This document shows positions 15,067 through 23,047 of a stretch of DNA of 38,878 nucleotides, piece after piece. The translations under genes were made by a program, and so were the position numbers. The notes under the pieces are model-generated. The model made no database searches, was not told the DNA's origin, and worked only from the letters and a program-made list of their open reading frames with translations. Origin of the DNA: BM520 sp964594665 (GTDB lineage Bacteria > Bacteroidota > Bacteroidia > Bacteroidales > BM520); assembly GCA_964594665.1 (NCBI GenBank), contig CAZQNY010000015.1, positions 1-38,878 of the forward strand. Reading direction: 5' to 3'. Position 1 is the stretch's first letter. Every line of letters begins with the position of its first letter.

Positions 15067-15927
15067 CTACAATTCCCCGGTATCCATTTTATCGCGATAA
15101 TATTCAATAAGACCTTCCACTGGATTTGGAATTACTTTTCCTACGGTAAGCTCATACTTTGCCGCTGCATGCCGAAGAATTTCCTGATAATGAAAGGCGA
15201 CAGAACCCACAAAGCAAATTTTATGATTACTATAATCGGTATATTTTTTTACCTGAAATGTAAAAAACCTGTCAAAGGCATTTTCAATAATATTCTTAAT
15301 GAAGCTATCTTCTTTATGTTTTAGAATAAAAGGGCTAAAGGAGGCAAAAAAGCGGTTTGGCATACTATTGTTATAAATAGCATCCATTGCTTTTTCAAAA
15401 GAGAGGTCAAATTCCTTTTCCAGATCGGATTTAATATTTTCCGGTAAAGAATTGCGGAGGTAGTGTTCAATAAGTTGTTTGCCAAAATCGGTTCCACTGC
15501 CTTCATCGCCATAAAAATATCCTACAGAAGGAACATTTTCTACTACATCATCACCATCGTACAAGCAAGAATTCGAGCCCGTACCAAGGATACAGGCGAT
15601 ACCCGGCAAATCACCCAAAAGAGCATGTGCTGAAGCGAGCAGATCATGGTGTACTTCAATGGCGGAAGCAGGAAAATACTTTTTTAAGATACTGCTCACC
15701 AAATCTTGTTTTGCAGGCGTACTGCAACCGCTGCCATAAAAGATAACAGACTTAATATTTTCGGGGTTTATTTTCTGAAGGACCTTATCAGCAAGGATAT
15801 TTTTCAGTATTGCGGGGTCGGAATAATAAGGGTTAAAGCCATCGGTTTGCACAAAAGCCATTGTTTGATCCTTTTCCAGGAGCACCCAGTCAATTTTTGT
15901 TGAACCGGCATCAGCGATTAAAAGCAT
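15067..15927 (-). CDS. BadF/BadG-family ATPase, N-acetylglucosamine kinase-like
   Basis: A 286-aa sugar-kinase-fold protein of the ASKHA superfamily. Seen are the first phosphate loop DAGSTKIDWVLL at the N-terminus, a central ILGTGSNSCLYDG, the GYFYGDEGSGTDFGK stretch, and a C-terminal CFVGSVAFHYQEIL adenosine-binding region. This matches the BadF/BadG/BcrA/BcrD group, whose Bacteroidota members of about 280 aa are taken as N-acetylglucosamine kinases in amino-sugar recycling. It is monocistronic as far as can be seen, with a TATATTTG core upstream at 15945-15952. Its distance from aromatic-degradation genes argues against a benzoyl-CoA reductase activator. Confidence 0.85.
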   Translation of the reverse strand: MLLIADAGSTKIDWVLLEKDQTMAFVQTDGFNPYYSDPAILKNILADKVLQKINPENIKSVIFYGSGCSTPAKQDLVSSILKKYFPASAIEVHHDLLASAHALLGDLPGIACILGTGSNSCLYDGDDVVENVPSVGYFYGDEGSGTDFGKQLIEHYLRNSLPENIKSDLEKEFDLSFEKAMDAIYNNSMPNRFFASFSPFILKHKEDSFIKNIIENAFDRFFTFQVKKYTDYSNHKICFVGSVAFHYQEILRHAAAKYELTVGKVIPNPVEGLIEYYRDKMDTGEL

Positions 15928-15944
15928 TGGAGTATATTTTTTTA

Positions 15945-15952
15945 CAAATATA
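15945..15952 (-). promoter_or_regulatory. Putative -7 element (TATATTTG) of the BadF-type kinase gene
   Basis: On the minus strand this reads TATATTTG, 18 nt before the start codon, matching the Bacteroidota TAnnTTTG core. Confidence 0.4.
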
Positions 15953-16018
15953 GCGTAATTTTTAAGGAGAGACAGAAAAGATTATGCGTGAGGGGGGTTC
16001 GATATGGCGGAAAATTAC

Positions 16019-16026
16019 TATTTTTG
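16019..16026 (+). promoter_or_regulatory. Putative -7 element (TATTTTTG) of tRNA-Gly
   Basis: Identical octamer to that before tRNA-Arg, ending 11 nt before the tRNA 5' end. Confidence 0.5.
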
Positions 16027-16037
16027 CACCACGAAAC

Positions 16038-16110
16038 GCGGCAGTAGCTCAGTTGGTAGAGCATCAGCTTCCCAAGCTGAGGGTCGTGGGTCCGAGTCCC
16101 ATTTGCCGCT
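16038..16110 (+). tRNA. trnG: tRNA-Gly (anticodon CCC)
   Basis: A complete 73-nt cloverleaf. The acceptor arms GCGGCAG (16038-16044) and TTGCCGC (16103-16109) pair with one terminal G-U. The D arm is GCTC/GAGC, the anticodon stem TCAGC/GCTGA encloses TTCCCAA with anticodon CCC, and the T arm GTGGG/CCCAT carries TCCGAGT. The discriminator is T and no CCA is encoded. It reads GGG. Confidence 0.96.
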
Positions 16111-16111
16111 C

Positions 16112-16149
16112 AAAAAAAAAGCCGCCAGATTTTCTGACGGCTTTTTTTT
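16112..16149. terminator. Bidirectional terminator between tRNA-Gly and the glycosyltransferase gene
   Basis: GCCG-C-CAGA (16121-16129) pairs with TCTG-A-CGGC (16133-16141), a stem with one internal mismatch and a 3-nt loop. It is preceded by nine A and followed by eight T, so it can act for the tRNA on the plus strand and for the minus-strand gene whose stop lies at 16148. Confidence 0.8.
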
Positions 16150-17563
16150 ATTTCCCACGGCCCTGAAGAACAATCAGCACCGTATATATCAATATCTTAA
16201 AATCCATTGCCAGCGACATATTCTCGATGTAAAGGATATCGTATTTCAGACGTTCGACCATTTCATCAACATTTTCAGCATACCCGTACTTCACCTGACC
16301 CCATGAGGTGATCCCCGGCTTTATCTTTAACAGTAAACGGTTGTATGGTGCCCGCTTGCTGATCTGATCAATGTAATACTGCCGCTCCGGTCGCGGACCA
16401 ACAATACTCATATCCCCTTTTAGAACGGTAAAAAACTGTGGAAGCTCATCAAGGCGATACTTACGCATAATCTTTCCAAAGGGCGTAATTCGCGGATCAT
16501 CCTTTGACGAAAGCTGTGGTCCTGTCTTCTCGGCATCCACATACATCGACCGAAACTTATGCATCCGAAAGGGTTTTCCATGCTTACCAACACGCTCCTG
16601 GCTATAGAATATCGGACCCGGAGAACTTATCTTCACAAATAATGCTGTTATTATATACACCGGCGACAATATCAGCAAGGCCAATGCTGAAAGAACTATA
16701 TCCATTCCACGTTTTAATGTTTGCTGCCATACCGGCATAATCTCCGGGACAACTTCAATTAAGGGTGTGTGAAAAATGCCGCTTGTGCGCACCGTACCAA
16801 ATAAAAAATCCTGCATATGGGGTATGATTTTTATAACAACATCACATTGCTCAAGCTCTGAAACAATCTTCTCTACCGTTTCATGTTCTGAACGCTCGAT
16901 GGCAATTATTACCTCTTCAATATGATGTTCCCTGATTATTTTCGGTAATTGTGTATAATGACCCAAGTGTGGCAGATAGTCTGCCAACCGATAATTGTCA
17001 TATTCTATGGCATGGCAAAAGCCCACAAACATATTTCCTGAGGACTTTTCCTGATTCTCGATTTCGTTATATACGGTAATAGCATTTCCATTACTGCCTA
17101 TGATCACTGTCGGGAACCCAATCCTACGATGGTGTATCCTATAGGCCGTTATGGAAGTCAGGATTACTCTGAAAAGATAGGTAATGGTGAAATGAAGAAA
17201 GAAAAGTACAAGAAAAGACTTATAATACGACTTATAAGTAAAAACCGTATCATCGAGAATGAGGGCAAAAAATATAATTATGACACCTATGAGGGTAATA
17301 AGCAGCGTTTGTCCCAGCTCCTTAACCCTTGATTTCCGATAAACTTTTCGGTAAGTACCGATCATGGTATACATTATCAGCCAAAAAGCAGGAATAATGG
17401 CTATGCCAAGGTAATAGTTGGCATCAACATATATTTCTCCGAGGTTTTCATGTAAAGGTGCTTCAGGGCTGTATTTCCGAAAAAGAAAAAATATCGACCA
17501 GGCTATCCATGCAGAGAGCAAATCAAGCAAAACATACTTCAGAACCTGTAGCTTTCTATTCAT
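16148..17563 (-). CDS. Polyprenyl glycosylphosphotransferase (exopolysaccharide initiation)
   Basis: A 471-aa integral membrane sugar transferase of the WbaP/WcaJ type. It moves a sugar 1-phosphate from a nucleotide sugar to undecaprenyl phosphate, the first step of exopolysaccharide or O-antigen repeat assembly. The N-terminus has four or five membrane segments (about 8-135), followed by a CoA_binding_3-like Rossmann region (TVIIGSNGNAITVYNEI). The catalytic domain starts at about 283 with KRGMDIVLSALALLILSPVY and includes GPIFYSQERVGKHGKPFRMH, KFRSM, DELPQ, GDMSIVGPRPER and KPGITSWGQV. Length and motif order are normal. No other polysaccharide genes follow in the window. It lies 6 nt after the lipoprotein gene, so co-transcription is likely. 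The sugar donor is unknown. Confidence 0.92.
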   Translation of the reverse strand: MNRKLQVLKYVLLDLLSAWIAWSIFFLFRKYSPEAPLHENLGEIYVDANYYLGIAIIPAFWLIMYTMIGTYRKVYRKSRVKELGQTLLITLIGVIIIFFALILDDTVFTYKSYYKSFLVLFFLHFTITYLFRVILTSITAYRIHHRRIGFPTVIIGSNGNAITVYNEIENQEKSSGNMFVGFCHAIEYDNYRLADYLPHLGHYTQLPKIIREHHIEEVIIAIERSEHETVEKIVSELEQCDVVIKIIPHMQDFLFGTVRTSGIFHTPLIEVVPEIMPVWQQTLKRGMDIVLSALALLILSPVYIITALFVKISSPGPIFYSQERVGKHGKPFRMHKFRSMYVDAEKTGPQLSSKDDPRITPFGKIMRKYRLDELPQFFTVLKGDMSIVGPRPERQYYIDQISKRAPYNRLLLKIKPGITSWGQVKYGYAENVDEMVERLKYDILYIENMSLAMDFKILIYTVLIVLQGRGK

Positions 17564-17569
17564 ACACCT

Positions 17570-18436
17570 CTAATATAAAAGTTTAATATTATCGATTAGA
17601 ATTACTGACTCCTCCTGTCCTTCATCAGGATAACCACCAATGAAAATGGTGTAGTAATCAGCATTCAGATAGGTTGTTATGGCTGTTGTAAGGTACACAT
17701 ACACTTTTTTCCATTCATCTGTAGGATTAAGATTCAGAATAGAGACCTGGTTTGCAAAAGGCTCGTAGGCAAAAATACCCACGGTGAGTACCGATTCAGT
17801 CTTATAATTCATTTCCAACACTACTGATGAGCCGTCCTGAGGCAGAATATAATTTGTATCGCTGACGAACTCAAAAAAGTCAACCCCGGCATTTGTATCA
17901 AGAACAATTTTCGCGCTGGCATTTCCTTCAAAGACTTCAGATACATCGGTAGTAATGTTCATTGTAGTATCACTGGTTCTTTGGCGGGAAAAGCTTGACT
18001 GAAAATCTTCAAAATCCTCAATCCATTTAAAGGTAACATTATCCTTGTAGGTATACTGAGGGTTAAGAATTATTACGCTGTCGCGAACAAGTGTCAGGCT
18101 TGTTTCGAAGGGTTTATAAAACTCATAGGCTGTTCGTGAGTCGGAGATACCGTTTACCATGATACCTGCTTTCATACGGATATCTACAGGGCCATCGGCA
18201 AGGACCGGAATATCGACGGGTGTTTCATAAGCACCAATAAGTTGCTCATCAACATAGAGCCAGACATCAGAAATACGATGACTCGGGGAGCCGGAAAAAC
18301 CCGACTGGGAAACAAGATAACTGGTGTCAACGGAGATATACGATGGTATGGATTCTTCATCGTTTTTAACACATGATGTACAAATAACAAATGCTGTAAT
18401 AAGTACGGTTAGGATATGCAATAACCTGTGCGTCAT
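17570..18436 (-). CDS. Lipoprotein of unknown function
   Basis: A 288-aa predicted lipoprotein. The signal peptide ends in the lipobox CTSC with Cys22, followed by acidic residues (VKNDEE). An early segment (SDVWLYVDEQLIGAYETPVD and PVLADG) resembles a small carboxypeptidase-regulatory or PEGA-like beta domain. The second half (WIEDFEDFQSSF, FEGNASAKIVLD, LILPQDGSSVVLEMNY-like strands, VILIDNIKLLY) resembles a carbohydrate-binding-type jelly roll, but no family is recognised with certainty. It sits between an oxidoreductase gene (70 nt upstream) and the glycosylphosphotransferase (6 nt downstream). A surface role linked to polysaccharide synthesis would be a guess from position only. Confidence 0.75.
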   Translation of the reverse strand: MTHRLLHILTVLITAFVICTSCVKNDEESIPSYISVDTSYLVSQSGFSGSPSHRISDVWLYVDEQLIGAYETPVDIPVLADGPVDIRMKAGIMVNGISDSRTAYEFYKPFETSLTLVRDSVIILNPQYTYKDNVTFKWIEDFEDFQSSFSRQRTSDTTMNITTDVSEVFEGNASAKIVLDTNAGVDFFEFVSDTNYILPQDGSSVVLEMNYKTESVLTVGIFAYEPFANQVSILNLNPTDEWKKVYVYLTTAITTYLNADYYTIFIGGYPDEGQEESVILIDNIKLLY

Positions 18437-18506
18437 GGAGTAATTTTGATCCTGTAAAACAATTTCCTGTGTGCTATGAGTTAGAAACGCAGGAAGATTT
18501 TATTTA

Positions 18507-19493
18507 TTACAATTTTCCCAGAGAAAAATTCACTTTATCAAGAATCTGGTAAGCCACGTCAAGGGCAGAGACTCCGTCATCGATGGTTACCGGGGGAGTA
18601 GTATTATTTATAATTGCCTGATTAAATGCGGCCAGCTCTTCGCGTATAGCATTGACAGGTTTTACTTCAGGGTTTTTAAAAATAACCTGCTTGGGAATTT
18701 TTCCATTTCCGGGATCAAACATCAGCGCATAGGGATCCTTATTTTCGCCCTGCTGATTTTTCATCTGGATCACCTCAACTTTTTTATCCAGAAAATCTAC
18801 TGAGATATAGGAATCGGGTTGGAAGAAGCGTGTTTTACGCATATTTTTCATGGAGATGCGCGATGCAGTCAGATTCGCCACGCAGCCATTATCAAATTCA
18901 ATACGCGCATTGGCGATATCAGCAGTATCGCTCACCACAGGAACGCCACTGGCATAAATTTTCCTGATATTACTTCCTACAACATGAAGCACTATATCGA
19001 TATCGTGAATCATAAGATCCAGGATCACAGGGACATCCGTTCCACGTGGATTAAACTGTGCCAGCCGATGAGTTTCGATAAACATGGGCTTTTCGATCCA
19101 TGGTTCGGCAGCCAAAAAGGCGGGGTTAAAACGCTCCACATGGCCAACCTGCACTTTCACATGCGCTTCACCGGCAATATCAATCAATGACTTCGCCTCG
19201 GCAGGAGAAGTAACAATGGGTTTTTCAATAAAAACATGCTTCGACTGTTTCAACGCTTTTGAGGCACAGTCAAAATGCGATATCGTAGGTGTAACAATAT
19301 CTACTACATCGACCTGTTCAAGCAGTTCTTCAATGGTTTCAAATGCCGGAATTTCATGTTCTGCAGACACTTTTTCTGCAGTTTCTAAATCTGCATCGTA
19401 GAAACCTACAAGATCATAACCGGCAATATCCTTTATACACTTTAGGTGAATCTTTCCCAGATGGCCTGCGCCAAGCACTCCTATTTTCAACAT
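18507..19493 (-). CDS. Gfo/Idh/MocA-family oxidoreductase
   Basis: A 328-aa NAD(P)-dependent oxidoreductase when started at MLKIGVLGAG. This start has AAAGGAAG just upstream, whereas the longer frame opening at 19523 would begin inside the putative promoter. The N-terminal Rossmann fold shows IGVLGAGHLGKIH, a GFYDADLETA strand end with the acidic dinucleotide-binding residue, and HVFIEKPIV with the family's conserved EKP lysine. The C-terminal domain has VGHVERFNPA and LDLMIHDIDIVLHVVG. Such enzymes act on sugars, inositols or bile pigments; the HVERFNPA pattern is common in nucleotide-sugar-associated members. The neighbouring glycosylphosphotransferase fits a cell-surface sugar role. The substrate is not determinable. 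Confidence 0.87.
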   Translation of the reverse strand: MLKIGVLGAGHLGKIHLKCIKDIAGYDLVGFYDADLETAEKVSAEHEIPAFETIEELLEQVDVVDIVTPTISHFDCASKALKQSKHVFIEKPIVTSPAEAKSLIDIAGEAHVKVQVGHVERFNPAFLAAEPWIEKPMFIETHRLAQFNPRGTDVPVILDLMIHDIDIVLHVVGSNIRKIYASGVPVVSDTADIANARIEFDNGCVANLTASRISMKNMRKTRFFQPDSYISVDFLDKKVEVIQMKNQQGENKDPYALMFDPGNGKIPKQVIFKNPEVKPVNAIREELAAFNQAIINNTTPPVTIDDGVSALDVAYQILDKVNFSLGKL

Positions 19494-19520
19494 AAAACTT
19501 CCTTTTGCGGGGTTTTCGTG

Positions 19521-19528
19521 CAAATGTA
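19521..19528 (-). promoter_or_regulatory. Putative -7 element (TACATTTG) of the oxidoreductase gene
   Basis: On the minus strand this reads TACATTTG, matching TAnnTTTG, 27 nt before the ATG at 19493. It supports the shorter start, since the upstream ATG at 19523 overlaps it. Confidence 0.4.
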
Positions 19529-19589
19529 GTTTTTTTATGGTATTGATTTATGTAATTTCGCAACACTTTTTCACCATGTATTGTTAAGA

Positions 19590-20246
19590 ATGAGAGAAGA
19601 CAATTTCAGACATAAAGGCTTACGAAAAAATCTGGCAAGAACCCTTGCCGGCAAAGGCATTGAATCCGCAGCTGTTCTTTCTGCCATTGAAACGGTGCCG
19701 AGGCATCTGTTTTTTGAATCTTCATTTTTGGAATTTGCTTACGAAGACAAACCTTTTCCCATTGGTTTTGGACAAACCATTTCGCAACCCTATACGGTAG
19801 CTTTTCAGTCGCAGCTGCTGGATATAAGAAAAGGCACAAAAGTATTGGAAATAGGTACCGGCTCCGGCTATCAGGCTTGTATTCTTGCCCATATGGGTGC
19901 AAAAGTATTTTCTATTGAACGCCACCGAAGCCTTTACCTGAAAGCAAAAAAAACTGCCGACGAGCTCAACATCAGAATAAAATGCTTTTATGGAGATGGT
20001 TTTGAAGGACTGCCAACCTTCGCACCTTTTGAACGAATACTTATAACCGCTGCAGCGCCACACATCCCGGAGGCTTTACTCGATCAGCTGGCTCCCGGCG
20101 GAAAAATGGTCATTCCTGTGGAGGCAGGTGGTTTTCAGGAAATGATGGTTATAACAAAAAACAGTGACGGATCGTTCCTTAAAACCACCCATGGAAAATT
20201 TCAGTTCGTTCCGATGCTGGCAAATAAAGACAACAACAAATCCTAA
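19590..20246 (+). CDS. pcm: Protein-L-isoaspartate O-methyltransferase
   Basis: A 218-aa cytosolic repair enzyme that methylates L-isoaspartyl residues in aged proteins so they can revert to aspartate. Diagnostic segments are VPRHLFFESSFLEFAYEDKP, PIGFGQTISQPYTVAFQSQL (the family signature with the Ser/Thr-Gln pair) and the SAM motif KVLEIGTGSGYQACIL, followed by LAPGGKMVIPV. A TTG at 19581 in frame could extend it by three residues, but the ATG at 19590 is preferred. It starts a compact plus-strand cluster; prmC begins 3 nt after its stop. Length is normal. Confidence 0.95.
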   Translation: MREDNFRHKGLRKNLARTLAGKGIESAAVLSAIETVPRHLFFESSFLEFAYEDKPFPIGFGQTISQPYTVAFQSQLLDIRKGTKVLEIGTGSGYQACILAHMGAKVFSIERHRSLYLKAKKTADELNIRIKCFYGDGFEGLPTFAPFERILITAAAPHIPEALLDQLAPGGKMVIPVEAGGFQEMMVITKNSDGSFLKTTHGKFQFVPMLANKDNNKS

Positions 20247-20249
20247 GCG

Positions 20250-21128
20250 TTGACAAATTCCGGATCGCATACCGTCAGAAGCATTACTGCATTCATAAAA
20301 GAGCAGTTATCAGATCTCTATCCTGCTGAAGAGCGTAGTGCCATTGGGCGACTGTTGCTGGAAGAATATACAGGCATGAGCCGTGCGGAGATCCTTTCCT
20401 GCCCTCTTCAGCCACTGGCATCCAGTGAGGTTCAGGGTATTGAGCAGGCTCTTCTGCGACTATTAAATCACGAACCCATTCAATATATTCTTGGCAAGAG
20501 TTGGTTTTACGGGCTTGATTTCAGCGTCAACAAAAACGTTCTTATTCCTCGTCCGGAGACCGAAGAGATGGTATCCCTGGCGCTGGAAATTCTAAAAAGA
20601 AAAAAGCAACCCGTATCTTTTCTTGATGCAGGCACCGGCTCAGGATGTATTGCTGTTACCCTGGGTAAAATGCTTCCCCGGGTCGCTGCCTATGCTTTCG
20701 ACAAAAGTTTGGGAGCATTGGAAACAGCGAAACAAAACAGCAAAAAGCATGATGCTAAGGTTCATTTTTTTCACGACGACATGCTGAATTTCTCCGGCAT
20801 ACAACCCACAGAAAAGGTCAGCATGCTTATTTCCAATCCCCCATATGTGCTGCCCCGCGAGCAGTCGGCCATGCGAAAAAACGTAACCCTCTGGGAACCG
20901 GAAGCTGCCTTATATGCTCCTCAGGATGACCCATTGCTTTTTTACAAGGCATTAAAATCCATTGCTGTGCAGCACGTTGCGAATAATGGTGTACTTTTGC
21001 TCGAAATAAATGAAGCACTGGGCCGGGAAATGCTGCTTTTGTTTGACGGTCATCCGTTTACAGCCTGTGAAGTATTGCGCGATATGCAGGGAAAAGAGCG
21101 GTTCTTCAGGTGCAGAAAACAGAACTAA
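20250..21128 (+). CDS. prmC: Peptide chain release factor N5-glutamine methyltransferase
   Basis: A 292-aa methyltransferase that modifies the Gln of the GGQ motif in release factors. The C-terminal domain carries motif I FLDAGTGSGCIAVTLGK and the catalytic NPPY within LISNPPYVLPREQSAM; the helical N-terminal domain precedes PRPETEEMV, also typical of PrmC. The likely start is a TTG 3 nt after the pcm stop; the first internal ATG (in GMSRAE) would remove about 45 residues of the conserved N-terminal domain. It is followed 4 nt later by a DMT transporter. Family assignment is firm. Confidence 0.94.
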   Translation: MTNSGSHTVRSITAFIKEQLSDLYPAEERSAIGRLLLEEYTGMSRAEILSCPLQPLASSEVQGIEQALLRLLNHEPIQYILGKSWFYGLDFSVNKNVLIPRPETEEMVSLALEILKRKKQPVSFLDAGTGSGCIAVTLGKMLPRVAAYAFDKSLGALETAKQNSKKHDAKVHFFHDDMLNFSGIQPTEKVSMLISNPPYVLPREQSAMRKNVTLWEPEAALYAPQDDPLLFYKALKSIAVQHVANNGVLLLEINEALGREMLLLFDGHPFTACEVLRDMQGKERFFRCRKQN

Positions 21129-21132
21129 ACAT

Positions 21133-21981
21133 ATGACATTTTTAATCTTTCTTATCCTTGCCAGCACAGGAATTATCATTGCTCTTAAATTATTCCCCCG
21201 TTTTGCTGTTGACACCGATCAGGCAATTGCCATAAACTACATTACTGCAGCCACACTGGGAATTGTTATTGACAGCACACATACCCCCCTATCCGGACTG
21301 GTATCGGCACCCTGGTTTTATTTTTCCATGCTTGTGGGAGTAATCCTTATCGCCGGGTTCTTTCTTTTTGCGCTATCAGCACAAAAGGCTGGTGTCGCTG
21401 TAACAGCCATTGGAACCAGGATGTCGGTAGTGATACCGGTAATTGCCGGGTTTGTTCTTTTTCATGATGAAGCCATGCCAACAAAAATCGCAGGAATACT
21501 TCTTGCGCTGGTAGCCCTGTATCTTTCATCAAGAACAGATAACAAAGCCAAAATAGATAAAAAATACATCTATCTGCCTCTTATACTGTTCTTTGCTGCC
21601 GGGATAAACGACACCATGATTAAAATGGCGCAGGAATGGTATGTCACTGACGATTATTTTGAATTTGTATATACTTCCTTCTTTTTTGCCTTTATTGTTG
21701 GTGTGGGGATTTTAATTTTCAGAAAAAAAATTCGCTCATTTAGTTTTAACACCATTGTTGGAGGAATTATTCTGGGATTGATAAATTTTTGTTCGATCTT
21801 TTTTCTTGTTCGCGGCTTGTCGCTGATGCAGGTATCAACATTTATGCCGGTATACAATGTATCGGTTGTGGTCTTAACGTCCCTGATTGGTTATGTTGTT
21901 TTCAAAGAACGACTGTCGGCTGTTAACTGGTCAGGCATATTACTGGCTGTGATAGCTATTATTCTCATCGCAATGAAATAG
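21133..21981 (+). CDS. EamA/DMT-family transporter
   Basis: A 282-aa polytopic membrane protein with about ten hydrophobic segments arranged as two five-helix halves, the usual drug/metabolite transporter layout. The first half runs from MTFLIFLILASTGIIIALKL to ALVALYLSS, the second from YIYLPLILFFAAGINDTMIK to LLAVIAIILIAMK. The ATG at 21133 is chosen because the frame upstream runs inside prmC and lacks membrane character. It follows prmC by 4 nt and precedes the next gene by 11 nt, so it belongs to the pcm-prmC run. The substrate is unknown. A second, only distantly similar DMT transporter lies at 25298-26203. Confidence 0.88.
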   Translation: MTFLIFLILASTGIIIALKLFPRFAVDTDQAIAINYITAATLGIVIDSTHTPLSGLVSAPWFYFSMLVGVILIAGFFLFALSAQKAGVAVTAIGTRMSVVIPVIAGFVLFHDEAMPTKIAGILLALVALYLSSRTDNKAKIDKKYIYLPLILFFAAGINDTMIKMAQEWYVTDDYFEFVYTSFFFAFIVGVGILIFRKKIRSFSFNTIVGGIILGLINFCSIFFLVRGLSLMQVSTFMPVYNVSVVVLTSLIGYVVFKERLSAVNWSGILLAVIAIILIAMK

Positions 21982-21992
21982 TAAAAAAAATT

Positions 21993-22991
21993 ATGGATAT
22001 CAATTGCAATACAGGGCAATGCATAAAAACAGGTGAGATCCTCAGGAAATTTCAGATCAGAAAGGATTTTATACAGCGCAGCTTTTTATCATGTAATGTT
22101 TCACCAACAATAAAAAAAGGGGCTTTCCTTGTGGCTGTTGCTATATGCGAGCAAACCCGCAGTTTACATAACCTGATTACCGGATCACGGGGATGGGAGT
22201 ATATTGAAGAGGTCTTTACAGAGCTGATGCTGAAAGAGCACCCTTTAACAAAACCTGAGAATTTCACTCTTTATACCCGTTCTGAACTTGAAAAAATGCT
22301 GTTGGAAGTATTTTCTCCCTTTGGAGATATTCGATACAGCACCCTTGACAACATTGGAACACGATCGGCAAACCTTATCAACCTGGGGAATTTTTTTCTT
22401 CAGAATGAATATAAAAATGTTGATCAGTTGTTTTTAAAAACCGATAACAAGCTTATTAATAAAGGTGCGGGACTAATAGAATTATTGGAAAAGACCGCTG
22501 CATTTTCTGATCCGCAGCGCAAAAAGACCATGTTCTTGTATAAATTGCTAAAGGATGCAAATTTGTATGAAATTTCCGATATAGATAATCTTGCACCCAT
22601 TATGGATTACCATATGCAGCGCGTATTGCTACGTTTAGGATGTGTTGAAATCAACGATAAATATCTTATAAATCAATTACGTAACAAACAACATCAGGCT
22701 ACGGATGAGCCCATAAGAAGTTATTGCATTGATGCCATGCGAATAATAGCAGAGGCATCAGAACATGGGTTAATGGCTATGAATGATTTTTTCTGGCCCC
22801 ATGGGCGCAGTTGTTGCCACGAAAATCCGGTATGTATTTCACAAAAGTGCAGCAAATCACCGTGCACTCTATCGCAGATAACTACTGTGCCTGTGCATAA
22901 TAGTTGTATTTTTGAAAAAATTTGCCCGGGAAAGGAAAATCCGGATTACCGAAACATATACGAACCCATGGTAGAAACACATTTTTATTGA
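21993..22991 (+). CDS. Uncharacterised helical protein with Cys-rich loop, HhH-GPD glycosylase-like
   Basis: A 332-aa protein with no certain family. The stretch IMDYHMQRVLLRLGCVEI resembles the helix-hairpin-helix catalytic region of endonuclease III-like DNA glycosylases, which read DTHV.RV..RLG. Near the C-terminus, MNDFFWPHGRSCC is followed by cysteines at 274, 275, 281, 286, 291, 305 and 311. The set 275/281/286/291 mimics the spacing of the iron-sulfur cluster loop of that family (C-x6-C-x2-C-x5-C) without matching it. The N-terminal half is helical with no recognised domain. It is 11 nt after the transporter gene in the pcm-prmC run. DNA repair or base removal is only a hypothesis; a non-enzymatic metal-binding role is equally possible. 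Confidence 0.6.
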   Translation: MDINCNTGQCIKTGEILRKFQIRKDFIQRSFLSCNVSPTIKKGAFLVAVAICEQTRSLHNLITGSRGWEYIEEVFTELMLKEHPLTKPENFTLYTRSELEKMLLEVFSPFGDIRYSTLDNIGTRSANLINLGNFFLQNEYKNVDQLFLKTDNKLINKGAGLIELLEKTAAFSDPQRKKTMFLYKLLKDANLYEISDIDNLAPIMDYHMQRVLLRLGCVEINDKYLINQLRNKQHQATDEPIRSYCIDAMRIIAEASEHGLMAMNDFFWPHGRSCCHENPVCISQKCSKSPCTLSQITTVPVHNSCIFEKICPGKENPDYRNIYEPMVETHFY

Positions 22992-23047
22992 TAAGGCGAA
23001 ACCTTTTGAACACAATAGAGTTTAACTATTAACAACGCATACGGAAA

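Noticed and set aside
19494..19523. Upstream ATG for the Gfo/Idh/MocA oxidoreductase
   Set aside because: The extra ten residues precede the normal MLKIGVLGAG start and overlap a promoter core; the shorter start has a ribosome site.
21010..21132. N-terminal extension of the DMT transporter
   Set aside because: It lies inside prmC in another frame and is Cys-rich and non-membrane; the transporter begins naturally at 21133.
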